From: an uncultured Limosilactobacillus sp.
GTDB taxonomy: Bacteria > Bacillota > Bacilli > Lactobacillales > Lactobacillaceae
Assembly (NCBI RefSeq): GCF_934202705.1
Contig: NZ_CAKPYE010000001.1
Span: 1-64,000, forward strand
Length of the DNA stretch: 64,000 bases
Direction of reading: 5' to 3'
A program made the position numbers and the translations under genes. Positions 26,331 through 34,842 of the stretch are shown here, piece after piece. Position 1 is the stretch's first letter, and every line of letters begins with the position of its first letter. The notes beneath the pieces were generated by a model that was given only the letters and a program-made list of their open reading frames with translations, did not search any database and was not told the origin of the DNA.

Positions 26331-26376
26331 AAAAGGGCTTCAGAAGTCGGCTTTACCGAACACTGAAGCCTTTTTG
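26331..26376. terminator. bidirectional terminator
   Basis: GGCTTCAG and CTGAAGCC arms with A and T runs lie between the converging cupin and HxlR genes. Confidence 0.8.
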
Positions 26377-26395
26377 TAATCACAACAGTCCTCAT

Positions 26396-26824
26396 TCAGG
26401 GCTTGATGATTTCTTGTTTCCAATGATTAAGGTGGCGCTTGGTAATCACACAAAGACCGTCTAAACCCAGCTCGTGCATTTTTTCGGTGCACTGAATACT
26501 AACCGTGGGATCATTAGCTGCTTTAGCTTCACCCCAGTAATTGAGGTAACGTAAGGCGGCATAGAGATCTTCTCCCTCTGCTGTCAAACGATACTCAACA
26601 TGTGGCGGAATTACTGGTAAACTTTTTCGTTCAACGATCCCTGTCGCCATCAATTCACGAAGCTGATCGGCAAGCACTTTTTGCGAAATACCTAATTGTT
26701 TTTGCAGTTCGCCAGTCCGCCAAGGATGGGCTGCTAATAAAAATACAATTACTGCTTTCCACTTACCACCAAGGATACTGAGCGCATATTCCGCTCCGGT
26801 ATTAAATTTCTTTTCTATTGGCAT
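26396..26824 (-). CDS. HxlR-family transcriptional regulator
   Basis: The 142-residue winged-helix protein has the HxlR core (LGGKWKAVIVFLL, then RTGELQKQLGISQKVLADQLREL). It lacks the redox Cys near the N-terminus seen in YodB-type sensors; its Cys residues are near the C-terminus (QCTEKMH and LDGLCV). The start at 26824 is chosen over 26836 because GGAG lies inside the longer version at ideal spacing. It is divergent from an NAD(P)-binding reductase gene, the classic arrangement for HxlR members that answer reactive electrophiles, and an inverted repeat lies between them. Confidence 0.92.
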   Translation of the reverse strand: MPIEKKFNTGAEYALSILGGKWKAVIVFLLAAHPWRTGELQKQLGISQKVLADQLRELMATGIVERKSLPVIPPHVEYRLTAEGEDLYAALRYLNYWGEAKAANDPTVSIQCTEKMHELGLDGLCVITKRHLNHWKQEIIKP

Positions 26825-26860
26825 ATTTTTCTCCATTTTTTTATTTTAATTCGTCCCACC

Positions 26861-26889
26861 ATTACCAATAAATCTTACCGATTGGTAAC
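26861..26889. promoter_or_regulatory. inverted repeat, candidate HxlR operator
   Basis: TTACCAAT and ATTGGTAA form an 8-base inverted repeat with an 11-base spacer, placed between the HxlR gene and the divergent reductase gene. HxlR dimers bind such dyads, so this is the best operator candidate. Confidence 0.55.
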
Positions 26890-26970
26890 TAACTTACTAC
26901 AAAGTGCTTACTTTTAATTAGTGAAGATTCTTTTATACTTTAATTGTAATCAAATTAAGGAGGAATTACT

Positions 26971-27627
26971 ATGACTAAGCAAGTTTTAGTTCTTGGCGCC
27001 AGTGGCCACATCGCCCACTTTGCCATTCAATTTCTATTAAACGACCATAATGTTCATTTAACCCTATTTTCCCGACATCCGGATCAGCTAAAGCACTTTG
27101 ATCCTAAACGGGTAACCGTAATGAACGGTAATACTTTAAAGCCGAGTGATCTTGACAAAGCAATGCAAAATATTGATATTGTTTACGCTAACTTAAGCAA
27201 CCCGAACATTCAACAACAGGCTGAAAATATTGTGAAAGCAATGGATAATCACCAGATTAAAACACTGATATGGATCTCTTCTATCGGTATCTATAACGAA
27301 GTTCCTGGTAAGTTTGGCGAATGGAACAATCAGATGTTGCGACAAGGCGGTGATAGTAGTTATCTAGGTACTTATCGAGCTGCCGCTGACGTGATTGAAC
27401 ATTCTAACTTAAATTACACCATCATTCGCCCAGCTTGGCTAACCGACAAAGACGAAGTAGACTATGAAATCACTGAACGCCACGAACCTTTTAAAGGAAC
27501 GGAAGTGTCCCGAAAGACAATTGGTTATGTAGTTGCCAAAATTGTCCAAAATCCGGCCCCATATGCCCATCGTTCCATGGGAATCGACAAGCCAGGAACA
27601 GATGGCGATAAACCAAGCTGGTACTAA
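26971..27627 (+). CDS. NAD(P)H-binding atypical SDR (NmrA-like)
   Basis: The 218-residue protein begins with a Rossmann dinucleotide motif (VLGASGHIAHFAI) and retains the central strand pattern of NAD(P)-binding atypical short-chain dehydrogenases (NIDIVYANLS, IRPAWLT). It matches the YwnB/NmrA type in length. Catalysis is not certain, because a YxxxK motif is not obvious. The divergent HxlR gene probably controls it. AAGGAGG is 7 bases ahead of the ATG. A large hairpin follows. Confidence 0.87.
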   Translation: MTKQVLVLGASGHIAHFAIQFLLNDHNVHLTLFSRHPDQLKHFDPKRVTVMNGNTLKPSDLDKAMQNIDIVYANLSNPNIQQQAENIVKAMDNHQIKTLIWISSIGIYNEVPGKFGEWNNQMLRQGGDSSYLGTYRAAADVIEHSNLNYTIIRPAWLTDKDEVDYEITERHEPFKGTEVSRKTIGYVVAKIVQNPAPYAHRSMGIDKPGTDGDKPSWY

Positions 27628-27661
27628 AAATTGCCAAAGGAATGATAAGATCCGTTCTCAT

Positions 27662-27732
27662 CACTAAAAAGCAGGCAAACGTAAGTCGTAAAATCCAAAA
27701 TTGGTTTTCTCACGTTGACCTGCTTTTTAGTG
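27662..27732. terminator. long nested hairpin, bidirectional terminator
   Basis: Perfect 14-base arms CACTAAAAAGCAGG (27662-27675) and their complement (27719-27732) enclose a second dyad, AAACGT/ACGTT. The loop itself contains an imperfect palindrome centred near 27699. It lies between the converging reductase and surface-protein genes. Confidence 0.75.
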
Positions 27733-27744
27733 TTTAATTTATTT

Positions 27745-30700
27745 TTAGTGTCGCTGCTTACGGATCAGACGACCCAGTCCCAACGCGGTTAACAGTCCCG
27801 CCAACCCTAGCAGGGCAATGCCTTGCTGTTGATTACTACCGGTTTGTGGTAGCTGAGCTGCCTTGCGATGAGCTACTGGTGAGTTAACCAGTTGTTGGTT
27901 ATTAGAAATTTCTGCAGTTTGATTAATAACCGATTTCTGATCAGGTAATTGATGACCGGTCTGACTCCCAGTACTATGTCCAGTATGACCATTCTCAGCA
28001 TTACCGGCTGGCGTACCGGCGTTAGGCGTGGCGGTGTAAGTAACCGTTGTTGTCCCCAGGTCAATTGGCTGATCACGATAGTCGTAATTATTGGGATCAA
28101 TTGACTGACTAGCAACTTGCTCAATGTCTACCGTTTTATAACCCACTTCACCTGGCTGTTTGGATGGAACAGCTGCTAAAGTATTCGTTTGAGCCTGCCA
28201 GTCACCAGTAGAGATCACTTGACCACGCGCATTTTTAACAATTGTCCGGGTAAAAGTAATGGTCTGGCGGTACTTATTCGTCCCAGCCGGTGAACCATTA
28301 ACTGGTTGGTAAGTTGTACCACCATCCTTGGTTCCTCGGTAAACCACTGTCCGCGTAAAGGTCAATGTTTCCTTATAACTGTTCTTTTGGTCATAGATCA
28401 AGTAAACATTTTCAACCGTGCCATCAGCAATATCGTTACTAATTGCTTCTTGTGGCGCATCATTACTTGTAATCGCCTGACCATTAGGCGTGTCATGGGT
28501 CGCTCTTTCAATCAACCATTGACCCGTTAATGATCCATTGGCAACGTCAATTTGGTCTTGCTGAACACGGTCAAAACTAGCTTGCTGACCACTAACCGTA
28601 ACGTCTTGGCTACTGATCGGATCAACTTGCCAAACCATTTGCGGCTGGTCTGACTGATCAGGATCAACCACATAAATCGTCTTGCCATTCCGCTGGATGG
28701 TCTTGACATTAACCGGCTTACCATTAGCGTCAGCATAGTAAGACGTCGTATAGTAAACCGTTTGCGTTTGGGGACTTTGCAGCTGATCGTAATTGCCGTT
28801 ATCAGCTACGAAATGAATGATTCGCTTGGCTGTTTTGGTATCCGTAACCTTCTTGGCAATTGGCAGGTAGTAGTAGTTAACTTCCTGGCCAAGAATACCG
28901 AAGATCCCTGAAGTACTGCGATCAACCCGATCAAATTCCATGCCGTCAAAACTTAATTGACGTGTTGTCCATTGACCATTGAGGTTACTGGTCTTACTGG
29001 TATCGCGCGGTTGGGTTGGGATGTCAGTTTCGACGGCCGCCCGAACTTCTCGTCCGGCATCCTTGATCCAGTCCGCGTAACCTGACTTCATCACCTCACC
29101 AGTCAGCTCATTAATGTAATTAACTTTGACATCCTTATTGGCAAGGAAAAAGTAATAAACATCGTTAGGGGTATAGGTAATTTCACCATCATACGTGTTA
29201 ATGCCGCCCACATAAGCTGAACCGGTCTTCTTAATAAAATCGACTACTCCTTGGTTAGCAGTTGTGTAGTCATTCTGATCACCAATCGAGCCCCCATTTG
29301 GACCAATATGATTGTTAAGCGTATTTCCTAGTTCGGGATGGCTTAACGAATATTTTGCAACTACCGGATCAGTTACCTGGTAGTAGTAATCAACATAAAC
29401 TGGATTGGAATCTAATTTACCATTCTTTAACTGGTAAGTCTGAGTTACCATGCCAGCAGTGTTGTTAGAGTGTCGGCCGGTATACTTAAAACCCGGAATA
29501 TTTGGCTGATAATTTGCCTGCTCTGCTAAACCTGGCAAGTTAAGTTTTGCAACCGGGTTAGTATTATAGGTATCACCCTTGAACTCACCTGTTGGGTCAA
29601 TGCTGATGGCAACTTGGTCGGTAGGAATATGCAACTGCGTAATCGGCTTGCCCGTTGCTTCATCAATATATCGAATGATGACTGGTGAAAGCCGTGCATA
29701 TTCTAAAACAATCGTCTGTGGCTGACTGGACTCATCGTTGGCATTAATCTGGATATTTTTGATTTTTGATAAATCACCAACAAACTGATAGCCATTGATC
29801 TGTGGGATAAAGTTGCTGATGGGATCATTTTTAATTAAATCGCCAAATTTTTGGCCTGCCTTATCAGCCTCAAATTCAACATTCCGATACCCCTGGTAGG
29901 ATTGATCGTAACGAACATCAGTAGCCGTCAGGGCCTTACCAGTTAGTGCATCCTTAAACTCCAACCGAACTTTAATATTCTGACTTGAAACATTAATCGT
30001 CAGGTTGCTGGTGTCAGCTCCCGTTTCAGTCATTTTGCCAGAATCTAGTAAGTGTGCTAACTCAGCTTTTTCAAGGACGGTCTTTCCCCCGTGGGCAAGG
30101 TCATTGAAAAAATAATCATCAATGTGAAAAGGCCCAGGCAAATGGATACCATATTGACTTAGATCAATTTTTGGAAAAACCAGGGTCGCCGGAGTGACCA
30201 TATGACCATCAATGACCGCTGCCCAATGATTACTATAGATAACCTGTCCGGTGACCATATCATAAGCAGCGGTCTGGTAGAGGACTGGAACCTTAGTATG
30301 GGTACCCTCAGTTTCTGGTTGCTGGATAATGGTCTTCGTGGTCCCATCACTCAAGTGGAGAATTACTGTTCGGGTAAAGCGATGAGCGAGTTTATCTTTG
30401 TCTAACCCTGCTGGTAAAGTAGCCGGAAGCGGTCGCCACGCATTAAAAGCGATCCCGTTAACTTTACCATAACCCCAGCCGTTACCGTTTGGATCGCCAT
30501 AAAATAGTTGGTACTGATGTTGGCACGCAACCTGATAAGTTTGTTGGTTCAATGCCAGATCAAGAGCGTGTAATTCAGGTTTATTCAAGAAACCTTTATA
30601 AGCGGTATTATAGAATTTTAAGGAGTCAGAAGTCGGCTTGTATCCCCTCTGCAAGGTCGACGTGTAAAAGTCTGCTACTTCATTGTACTTGTCATCACCT

Positions 30701-31104
30701 TGTTGACCAGTGAAGGTCTTACTAGCAATTTCTTGGTTATTTTGATCCTGATCAACGAATTTAACGGTGAACGAAATTTGCTTAGCAGCAGGAACCGACG
30801 TGCTAGCAGGGACATTGTTTGTCGGTGCAACCGCTGACCGCCCTCCGTCAACGTTGTTCTGCGGTTCGACAGCTGAAGCCTGCAGACTAGTTGTACCGGT
30901 AGTGTCAGCAGGATGTCCCTGCTCAACAGAGGCGGTGTTGCCTGCAGGCTTAACATCGGCGTGAGCAGCAACGCTACCACCAAGGATCACGGTAGTACCA
31001 AGTAAAACCGAGGCAACGCCGACGCTTAGCTTTCGCAAGCCATAGTGCTGCTTTGCACTGTTGTTTTGCTGTGTTTTCAAATGATTATTTTTTTTGGAAA
31101 CCAT
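27745..31104 (-). CDS. LPXTG-anchored, mucin-binding-type surface protein
   Basis: The 1119-residue protein has a YSIRK-type signal peptide (YGLRKLSVGVASVLLG, cleavage after AHA near residue 50), a low-complexity spacer to about 108, and a large repeat-containing ectodomain. A Thr/Gly-rich stalk follows, then the sortase signal LPQTG, a hydrophobic helix and the basic tail RLIRKQRH. The ectodomain shows MucBP-like strands (VIIRYIDEATGKPI near 475, VKVNYINELTGEV near 655) and Muc_B2-like motifs FTRTV or FTRTI at about 240, 905 and 940. By family it is a mucus or host-glycan adhesin. AAGGAG lies 8 bases before the ATG. It is monocistronic with an extended -10 promoter upstream. Confidence 0.93.
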   Translation of the reverse strand: MVSKKNNHLKTQQNNSAKQHYGLRKLSVGVASVLLGTTVILGGSVAAHADVKPAGNTASVEQGHPADTTGTTSLQASAVEPQNNVDGGRSAVAPTNNVPASTSVPAAKQISFTVKFVDQDQNNQEIASKTFTGQQGDDKYNEVADFYTSTLQRGYKPTSDSLKFYNTAYKGFLNKPELHALDLALNQQTYQVACQHQYQLFYGDPNGNGWGYGKVNGIAFNAWRPLPATLPAGLDKDKLAHRFTRTVILHLSDGTTKTIIQQPETEGTHTKVPVLYQTAAYDMVTGQVIYSNHWAAVIDGHMVTPATLVFPKIDLSQYGIHLPGPFHIDDYFFNDLAHGGKTVLEKAELAHLLDSGKMTETGADTSNLTINVSSQNIKVRLEFKDALTGKALTATDVRYDQSYQGYRNVEFEADKAGQKFGDLIKNDPISNFIPQINGYQFVGDLSKIKNIQINANDESSQPQTIVLEYARLSPVIIRYIDEATGKPITQLHIPTDQVAISIDPTGEFKGDTYNTNPVAKLNLPGLAEQANYQPNIPGFKYTGRHSNNTAGMVTQTYQLKNGKLDSNPVYVDYYYQVTDPVVAKYSLSHPELGNTLNNHIGPNGGSIGDQNDYTTANQGVVDFIKKTGSAYVGGINTYDGEITYTPNDVYYFFLANKDVKVNYINELTGEVMKSGYADWIKDAGREVRAAVETDIPTQPRDTSKTSNLNGQWTTRQLSFDGMEFDRVDRSTSGIFGILGQEVNYYYLPIAKKVTDTKTAKRIIHFVADNGNYDQLQSPQTQTVYYTTSYYADANGKPVNVKTIQRNGKTIYVVDPDQSDQPQMVWQVDPISSQDVTVSGQQASFDRVQQDQIDVANGSLTGQWLIERATHDTPNGQAITSNDAPQEAISNDIADGTVENVYLIYDQKNSYKETLTFTRTVVYRGTKDGGTTYQPVNGSPAGTNKYRQTITFTRTIVKNARGQVISTGDWQAQTNTLAAVPSKQPGEVGYKTVDIEQVASQSIDPNNYDYRDQPIDLGTTTVTYTATPNAGTPAGNAENGHTGHSTGSQTGHQLPDQKSVINQTAEISNNQQLVNSPVAHRKAAQLPQTGSNQQQGIALLGLAGLLTALGLGRLIRKQRH

Positions 31105-31139
31105 TAATCTGCTCCTTGATAATTATTTAATGTTCAAAA

Positions 31140-31148
31140 ATTATAACA
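31140..31148 (-). promoter_or_regulatory. extended -10 promoter of the surface-protein gene
   Basis: Minus-strand TGTTATAAT is an extended -10 in an AT-rich upstream region. It leaves a short leader of about 30 bases. Confidence 0.55.
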
Positions 31149-31244
31149 TAATTATCAATTGTTAAAAACATCAAATTAGCTATATTTAAAAAATAATATT
31201 TTATTAATGATCTCGGGATTTAATCATTAGTTTTTGCTAGCCAA

Positions 31245-31285
31245 AAATAAAAGACCTGCTAGTTACATAACAACTAACAAGCCCA
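31245..31285 (-). terminator. terminator after the GNAT gene
   Basis: On the minus strand TGTTAGTT/AACTAGCA (with wobble pairs) is followed by a T-rich run. Confidence 0.6.
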
Positions 31286-31291
31286 GCTTAA

Positions 31292-31828
31292 TTATTTTTC
31301 ACCATGATTATGCGTCAACATTTCGTAGACATAACTAATCTCTTGCGGACGATAAACCCCGTGCAAGGTCCCAACCCTGGTAAAACCATGTTTGGTAATC
31401 AAGTGCTGCATCGCATGGTTATCTTCATGGGTATCAATTCGAATTGATTCAATTTCTGGTCGATCCGTTTTAATATGGTCAATTACCGCCATAAATAACT
31501 TGGAAGCATAACCTTGTCCAGCGTGGTCTGAGTGAATTGCGACCCGATGGATTGTTAAATAGGCTTCAGTTTCTTTCAACCATTGGCCATCTAATTGATC
31601 GTACGCATGATCTGGTGATGGTAAAATTGTAAATGTGCCAACCGTTTCATCATCATCGGAATGAACAAGGTAAGCAAAACCATTTTGAACGTCTTCCTTA
31701 ACGTGTTGTGGATTAGGGTAATCACCTTGCCATTGATCAATCCCCTTTTCGGCCAACTGATTTCGACCGTCCTTTAAAATTTCAACAACACGTTCGTAAT
31801 CTGTTAATTGTGCTTTTTCAATGTGCAT
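31292..31828 (-). CDS. GNAT-family N-acetyltransferase
   Basis: The 178-residue protein has the GNAT fold with the acetyl-CoA pyrophosphate loop in HSDHAGQGYASKLF (about residue 100-113), preceded by strand LTIHRVAI. The acceptor is unknown. The start at 31828 is supported by GAGGG 7 bases upstream; a frame extension to 31897 would add a Cys/Phe-rich stretch unlike the family. It is a single gene with its own terminator, divergent from the second DUF915 hydrolase. Confidence 0.9.
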   Translation of the reverse strand: MHIEKAQLTDYERVVEILKDGRNQLAEKGIDQWQGDYPNPQHVKEDVQNGFAYLVHSDDDETVGTFTILPSPDHAYDQLDGQWLKETEAYLTIHRVAIHSDHAGQGYASKLFMAVIDHIKTDRPEIESIRIDTHEDNHAMQHLITKHGFTRVGTLHGVYRPQEISYVYEMLTHNHGEK

Positions 31829-31962
31829 AATGCAACCCTCTTTCCTAGTTATTAATTCACAGAAAATTATTTTACACAAAAAACAATTAAATCTCAAATC
31901 TCTAACTAAAAGTAACTAAGTTATTATATAATCGTCATCAAACCGCAAAAGGAGTGAATAAA

Positions 31963-32817
31963 ATGTCAAAAGCAATACGTGGCGGTTTAATTACCGTAAT
32001 TATTATCATTGCTGGAATTGTCGGCTTCGCTTGGCATCAACAACAAAAAGCAGCTCGCTTTGTTCAATCGAATACGCCGACCCTTTTCTTCCACGGGGGT
32101 GGCAGCAGCTATCATGCCGAGGAACACATGGTTAATGCTGCTAAGAAAGCTGGCGTTACTAAAACCGTCATTCGCGCCAATGTTGATAAGAACGGTGACG
32201 TCACCCTCCGCGGAGCAATGCACAAGAACTCGATTAATCCAATTGTTGAAGTCAATTATGAAGACAACCGGCAACTAAACTTTGTTAAACACGGTGTTTG
32301 GGCCACTAACGTGGTTAAAGCCTTACAAAAGCAATATGGCATTCAAAACATGAATATGGTTGGTCATTCATTAGGGAACATTTCAATTATTTATTATATG
32401 CTCGACAATGCCCAAAATAAGTCAATGCCGAAGCTCAGGAAGCAGGTTGACATGGCAGGCCATTTTGACGGCCTCAATTTTGCTAGTCTTCCGAATGACA
32501 TTCGTGAACCACAAGGGTTAAAGTTAGGTAAAAATGGCAAGCCCAATCAGATGAACCAGACTTATCAACAAATGACACAATTGCGAACTACTTATCCCCA
32601 AAACCAGGTTCGAGTACTTAACATTATTGGTAACATTGGTGGTCAAACGGATGGAACCGTTAGCAACGCTTCTTCACTAAGTCTGAAATATCTAGTCGCG
32701 GATCGTGCCAAATCTTACCAGGTGAAAATCTTCCACGGCAAGCTAGCACGTCACAGTAAGCTCCACAGTAATCCAGCGGTTGATAAAGTTCTCATTAACT
32801 TTCTCTGGAGGAAATAA
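31963..32817 (+). CDS. alpha/beta hydrolase, DUF915 family (second copy)
   Basis: The 284-residue protein has one N-terminal hydrophobic anchor (about residues 6-24), then the DUF915 hydrolase domain. The nucleophile elbow is VGHSLGN, the likely Asp is in GGQTDGTV, and the likely His is in LARHSKLHSN. It is a paralogue of the protein at 76-954, differing in the elbow (GHSLG against GHSNG). It starts at 31963, not 31954, because GGAG and its spacer occupy the longer version. Its stop codon lies 1 base ahead of the next gene's start, so the two are co-transcribed and probably coupled. Confidence 0.87.
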   Translation: MSKAIRGGLITVIIIIAGIVGFAWHQQQKAARFVQSNTPTLFFHGGGSSYHAEEHMVNAAKKAGVTKTVIRANVDKNGDVTLRGAMHKNSINPIVEVNYEDNRQLNFVKHGVWATNVVKALQKQYGIQNMNMVGHSLGNISIIYYMLDNAQNKSMPKLRKQVDMAGHFDGLNFASLPNDIREPQGLKLGKNGKPNQMNQTYQQMTQLRTTYPQNQVRVLNIIGNIGGQTDGTVSNASSLSLKYLVADRAKSYQVKIFHGKLARHSKLHSNPAVDKVLINFLWRK

Positions 32818-32818
32818 A

Positions 32819-33493
32819 ATGACTTTAACCTTATACCAACTCTACAAATTGATGCTCATGAAGATGGGGCCCACTGGTTGGTGGCCAGCAGAGTCCAAAA
32901 ATGAAATTATCTGTGAAGCGATTCTGATTCAAAACACTAACTCGACCAATGCTGAACAGGCAGCTGATAATTTACGACAAAAAACTGCTTTCAATGGTCA
33001 AACGTTATTGCAGATTTCTACACCCGAACTTGAGAATTTAATTCGGCCAGCAGGTTTCTTTAAGAATAAAAGTAGAGCCATCCAAGGTTTCTTTACTTGG
33101 TACCAGTCATTTGACTTTCAGTCCGAAGCAGTTATCAAAAAATATGGTCAGGGTCTTCGCCAAGAACTACTTAGTTTGCGCGGAATCGGTAATGAAACCG
33201 CTGATGTTTTCCTCACCTACGTTTTTGATCAGCCAACTTTTATTGCTGATAAGTACGCGCGGACCCTCTTCACCCACTTAGGAATTACCGGGCTTGCCAA
33301 GTATGAAGATCTAGCAAAACAATGTCAGTTGGATAGCAATTTTTCAGTTAGCGATGCACAAGAATTTCATGGTTTAATTGACGAATTTGGTAAACAGTAT
33401 TTTCGTCGCCAGGATCGGTTTACGGACAGTTTTTTGCATGGTGAACAACTAACTTTGCATCCATCAGACGTTATTGAAAATCATTCATTGTGA
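32819..33493 (+). CDS. endonuclease III-like DNA glycosylase (MagIII type)
   Basis: The 224-residue protein has the HhH-GPD fold. The hairpin is LRGIGNETADVFL (near residue 123) and the catalytic Asp is in FIADKYARTL (near 143). The Lys that makes EndoIII a bifunctional lyase is replaced by Glu (GNETAD), and there is no C-terminal four-Cys iron-sulphur motif. Both features match the 3-methyladenine glycosylase III group, so it is probably a monofunctional alkyl-base glycosylase. GGAGG lies 7 bases before the ATG and overlaps the end of the hydrolase gene. The pairing with a surface hydrolase has no obvious sense. Confidence 0.85.
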   Translation: MTLTLYQLYKLMLMKMGPTGWWPAESKNEIICEAILIQNTNSTNAEQAADNLRQKTAFNGQTLLQISTPELENLIRPAGFFKNKSRAIQGFFTWYQSFDFQSEAVIKKYGQGLRQELLSLRGIGNETADVFLTYVFDQPTFIADKYARTLFTHLGITGLAKYEDLAKQCQLDSNFSVSDAQEFHGLIDEFGKQYFRRQDRFTDSFLHGEQLTLHPSDVIENHSL

Positions 33494-33585
33494 GTTATCG
33501 ATTAATCTCGAGCAATCCGCAGTTATGTAATCAAGATTCTTATATCGAAAGGCTTGCCAATCTGGAAGAGATGATTTACCCTTAA
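33490..33585 (+). CDS. possible 31-residue ORF or truncated gene remnant
   Basis: A GTG at 33490 overlaps the TGA of the glycosylase gene (GTGA) and opens a 31-codon frame ending in TAA at 33585. The peptide (SNPQLCNQDSYIERLANL in the middle) has ordinary, protein-like composition and resembles the start of a GNAT-type domain, but it stops after 31 residues. It may be the remnant of a lost gene, a small coupled protein or chance. No separate ribosome binding site is seen. Confidence 0.3.
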   Translation: MSYRLISSNPQLCNQDSYIERLANLEEMIYP

Positions 33586-33616
33586 TGCTAACTGGAATAA
33601 GAGAGGAAAGTTAAAC

Positions 33617-34273
33617 ATGGAACCAGCAGCACAGCTTGATGCTGTGAAACATTATACAATTCAGAAATTAGGAATGGACCATACCGGTCATGGTTTGGAT
33701 CACATTCGACGAGTAGTTAAGATGACACAACGCCTGGCCAATGACGAACAGGTAGATGAGTTTATTGCTACTGCAGCCGCTTATTTACACGATACCATTG
33801 ATGAAAAACTCGTAATGAGTGTCAAAGAAGCCCAAGAAGAGCTCCGGGAATTCTTGCGAAAAATTGACTTTACCCAACAGCAAATTCACGAAATTATGGC
33901 AATCATTACTCAAATGTCGTTTGCTGATACATTGGATGGCAATCGACCGCATCTGTCACCTGAAGGGCAAGTTGTGCAGGACGCCGACTGGCTTGACGCA
34001 ATTGGTGGGATTGGTATTGTCCGTGCAATTTACTTTGGCGGTAAACACAGTGAACGGATTTATGATCCTGACGTAGCGCCACGCGAAACCATGAGTCGAG
34101 ATGACTACCGCGATCTGCAGCATGAAACGATCATTAACCATTTTTACGAAAAACTATTAAAAATTAAGCCAATGTTAAACACTAAGGCGGCGCAAAAAAT
34201 TGCGGAACATCGTCAACAAGTGATGATTGACTTCCTCAAAGAATTCAAGGATGAATGGAATTCACTTCGTTAA
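33617..34273 (+). CDS. HD-domain phosphohydrolase
   Basis: The 218-residue protein carries HD metal ligands in the expected order: His in HGLDHIRRV (near 25-30), the HD pair in YLHDTID (near 57) and Asp in DADWLDAIGG (near 121). It matches the YedJ-like group of metal-dependent phosphohydrolases that act on nucleotides or related phosphates; the substrate is unknown. AGAGGAAAG precedes the ATG. A long perfect hairpin follows. Confidence 0.9.
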   Translation: MEPAAQLDAVKHYTIQKLGMDHTGHGLDHIRRVVKMTQRLANDEQVDEFIATAAAYLHDTIDEKLVMSVKEAQEELREFLRKIDFTQQQIHEIMAIITQMSFADTLDGNRPHLSPEGQVVQDADWLDAIGGIGIVRAIYFGGKHSERIYDPDVAPRETMSRDDYRDLQHETIINHFYEKLLKIKPMLNTKAAQKIAEHRQQVMIDFLKEFKDEWNSLR

Positions 34274-34277
34274 AGTA

Positions 34278-34316
34278 ATCGGGAGTAAACGATCAAATCG
34301 TTTACTCCCGATTTAG
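34278..34316. terminator. bidirectional terminator
   Basis: A perfect 16-base stem (34278-34293 with 34297-34312) with a 3-base loop lies between the converging HD and membrane-protein genes. Confidence 0.87.
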
Positions 34317-34320
34317 TTTA

Positions 34321-34842
34321 TCAATCAACTTGTTCAGTATAATGACGTAACCATAACGTTAACGGTGGCACTAACAAACAATCCAGCAAACCATTTAACA
34401 AAGCCGCCGGAAGTCCCATCTCTAAAATCAAAGTAAAATCATTCCATTTGCTAGTTACTACTAACGCTTGAATAAAGATAACCAAGAGCATCCCTAACAA
34501 CTGGCAAAAACCAGCAATCAGACCAAAGTTAATTGCTTGTGTATGATTCATATGAATTGAAAGCGGTGTTTGCCAACGTAAAATTAACGAAACCACCAGT
34601 AAGCCAATTATAATTGGCACAACCGTTAGCCAATTATGGAAATTCAGTAAAATCAAGGTTATCGCAACGACCAGCATTGTCAGATAACTCTGTAAAAGAT
34701 TCAGGCCTAAAGCCATGACAATCACAACCACACCAACAACCTGGATGATCACCGTTCCTGTCGGCAATGGATAACGCCACTGAACAAAACTCAAAAGAAT
34801 GGCTAAGATAGTTAATCCAAACCACCAAACCCACTTTTTCAT
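34321..34842 (-). CDS. five- to six-helix membrane protein, possibly ECF S-component-like
   Basis: The 173-residue protein is almost wholly hydrophobic, with helices at about 4-20, 27-45, 50-75, 80-90, 104-128 and 142-165. Its size, and a last helix with conserved-looking polar residues (PAALLNGLLDCLLVPPL), resemble substrate-binding S components of ECF vitamin transporters, but I cannot confirm the family. The ATG at 34842 overlaps the degV stop by one base (TAATG) and has a weak ribosome binding site, so it depends on translational coupling. A longer start at 34875 would lie inside degV and is not needed. Confidence 0.7.
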   Translation of the reverse strand: MKKWVWWFGLTILAILLSFVQWRYPLPTGTVIIQVVGVVVIVMALGLNLLQSYLTMLVVAITLILLNFHNWLTVVPIIIGLLVVSLILRWQTPLSIHMNHTQAINFGLIAGFCQLLGMLLVIFIQALVVTSKWNDFTLILEMGLPAALLNGLLDCLLVPPLTLWLRHYTEQVD

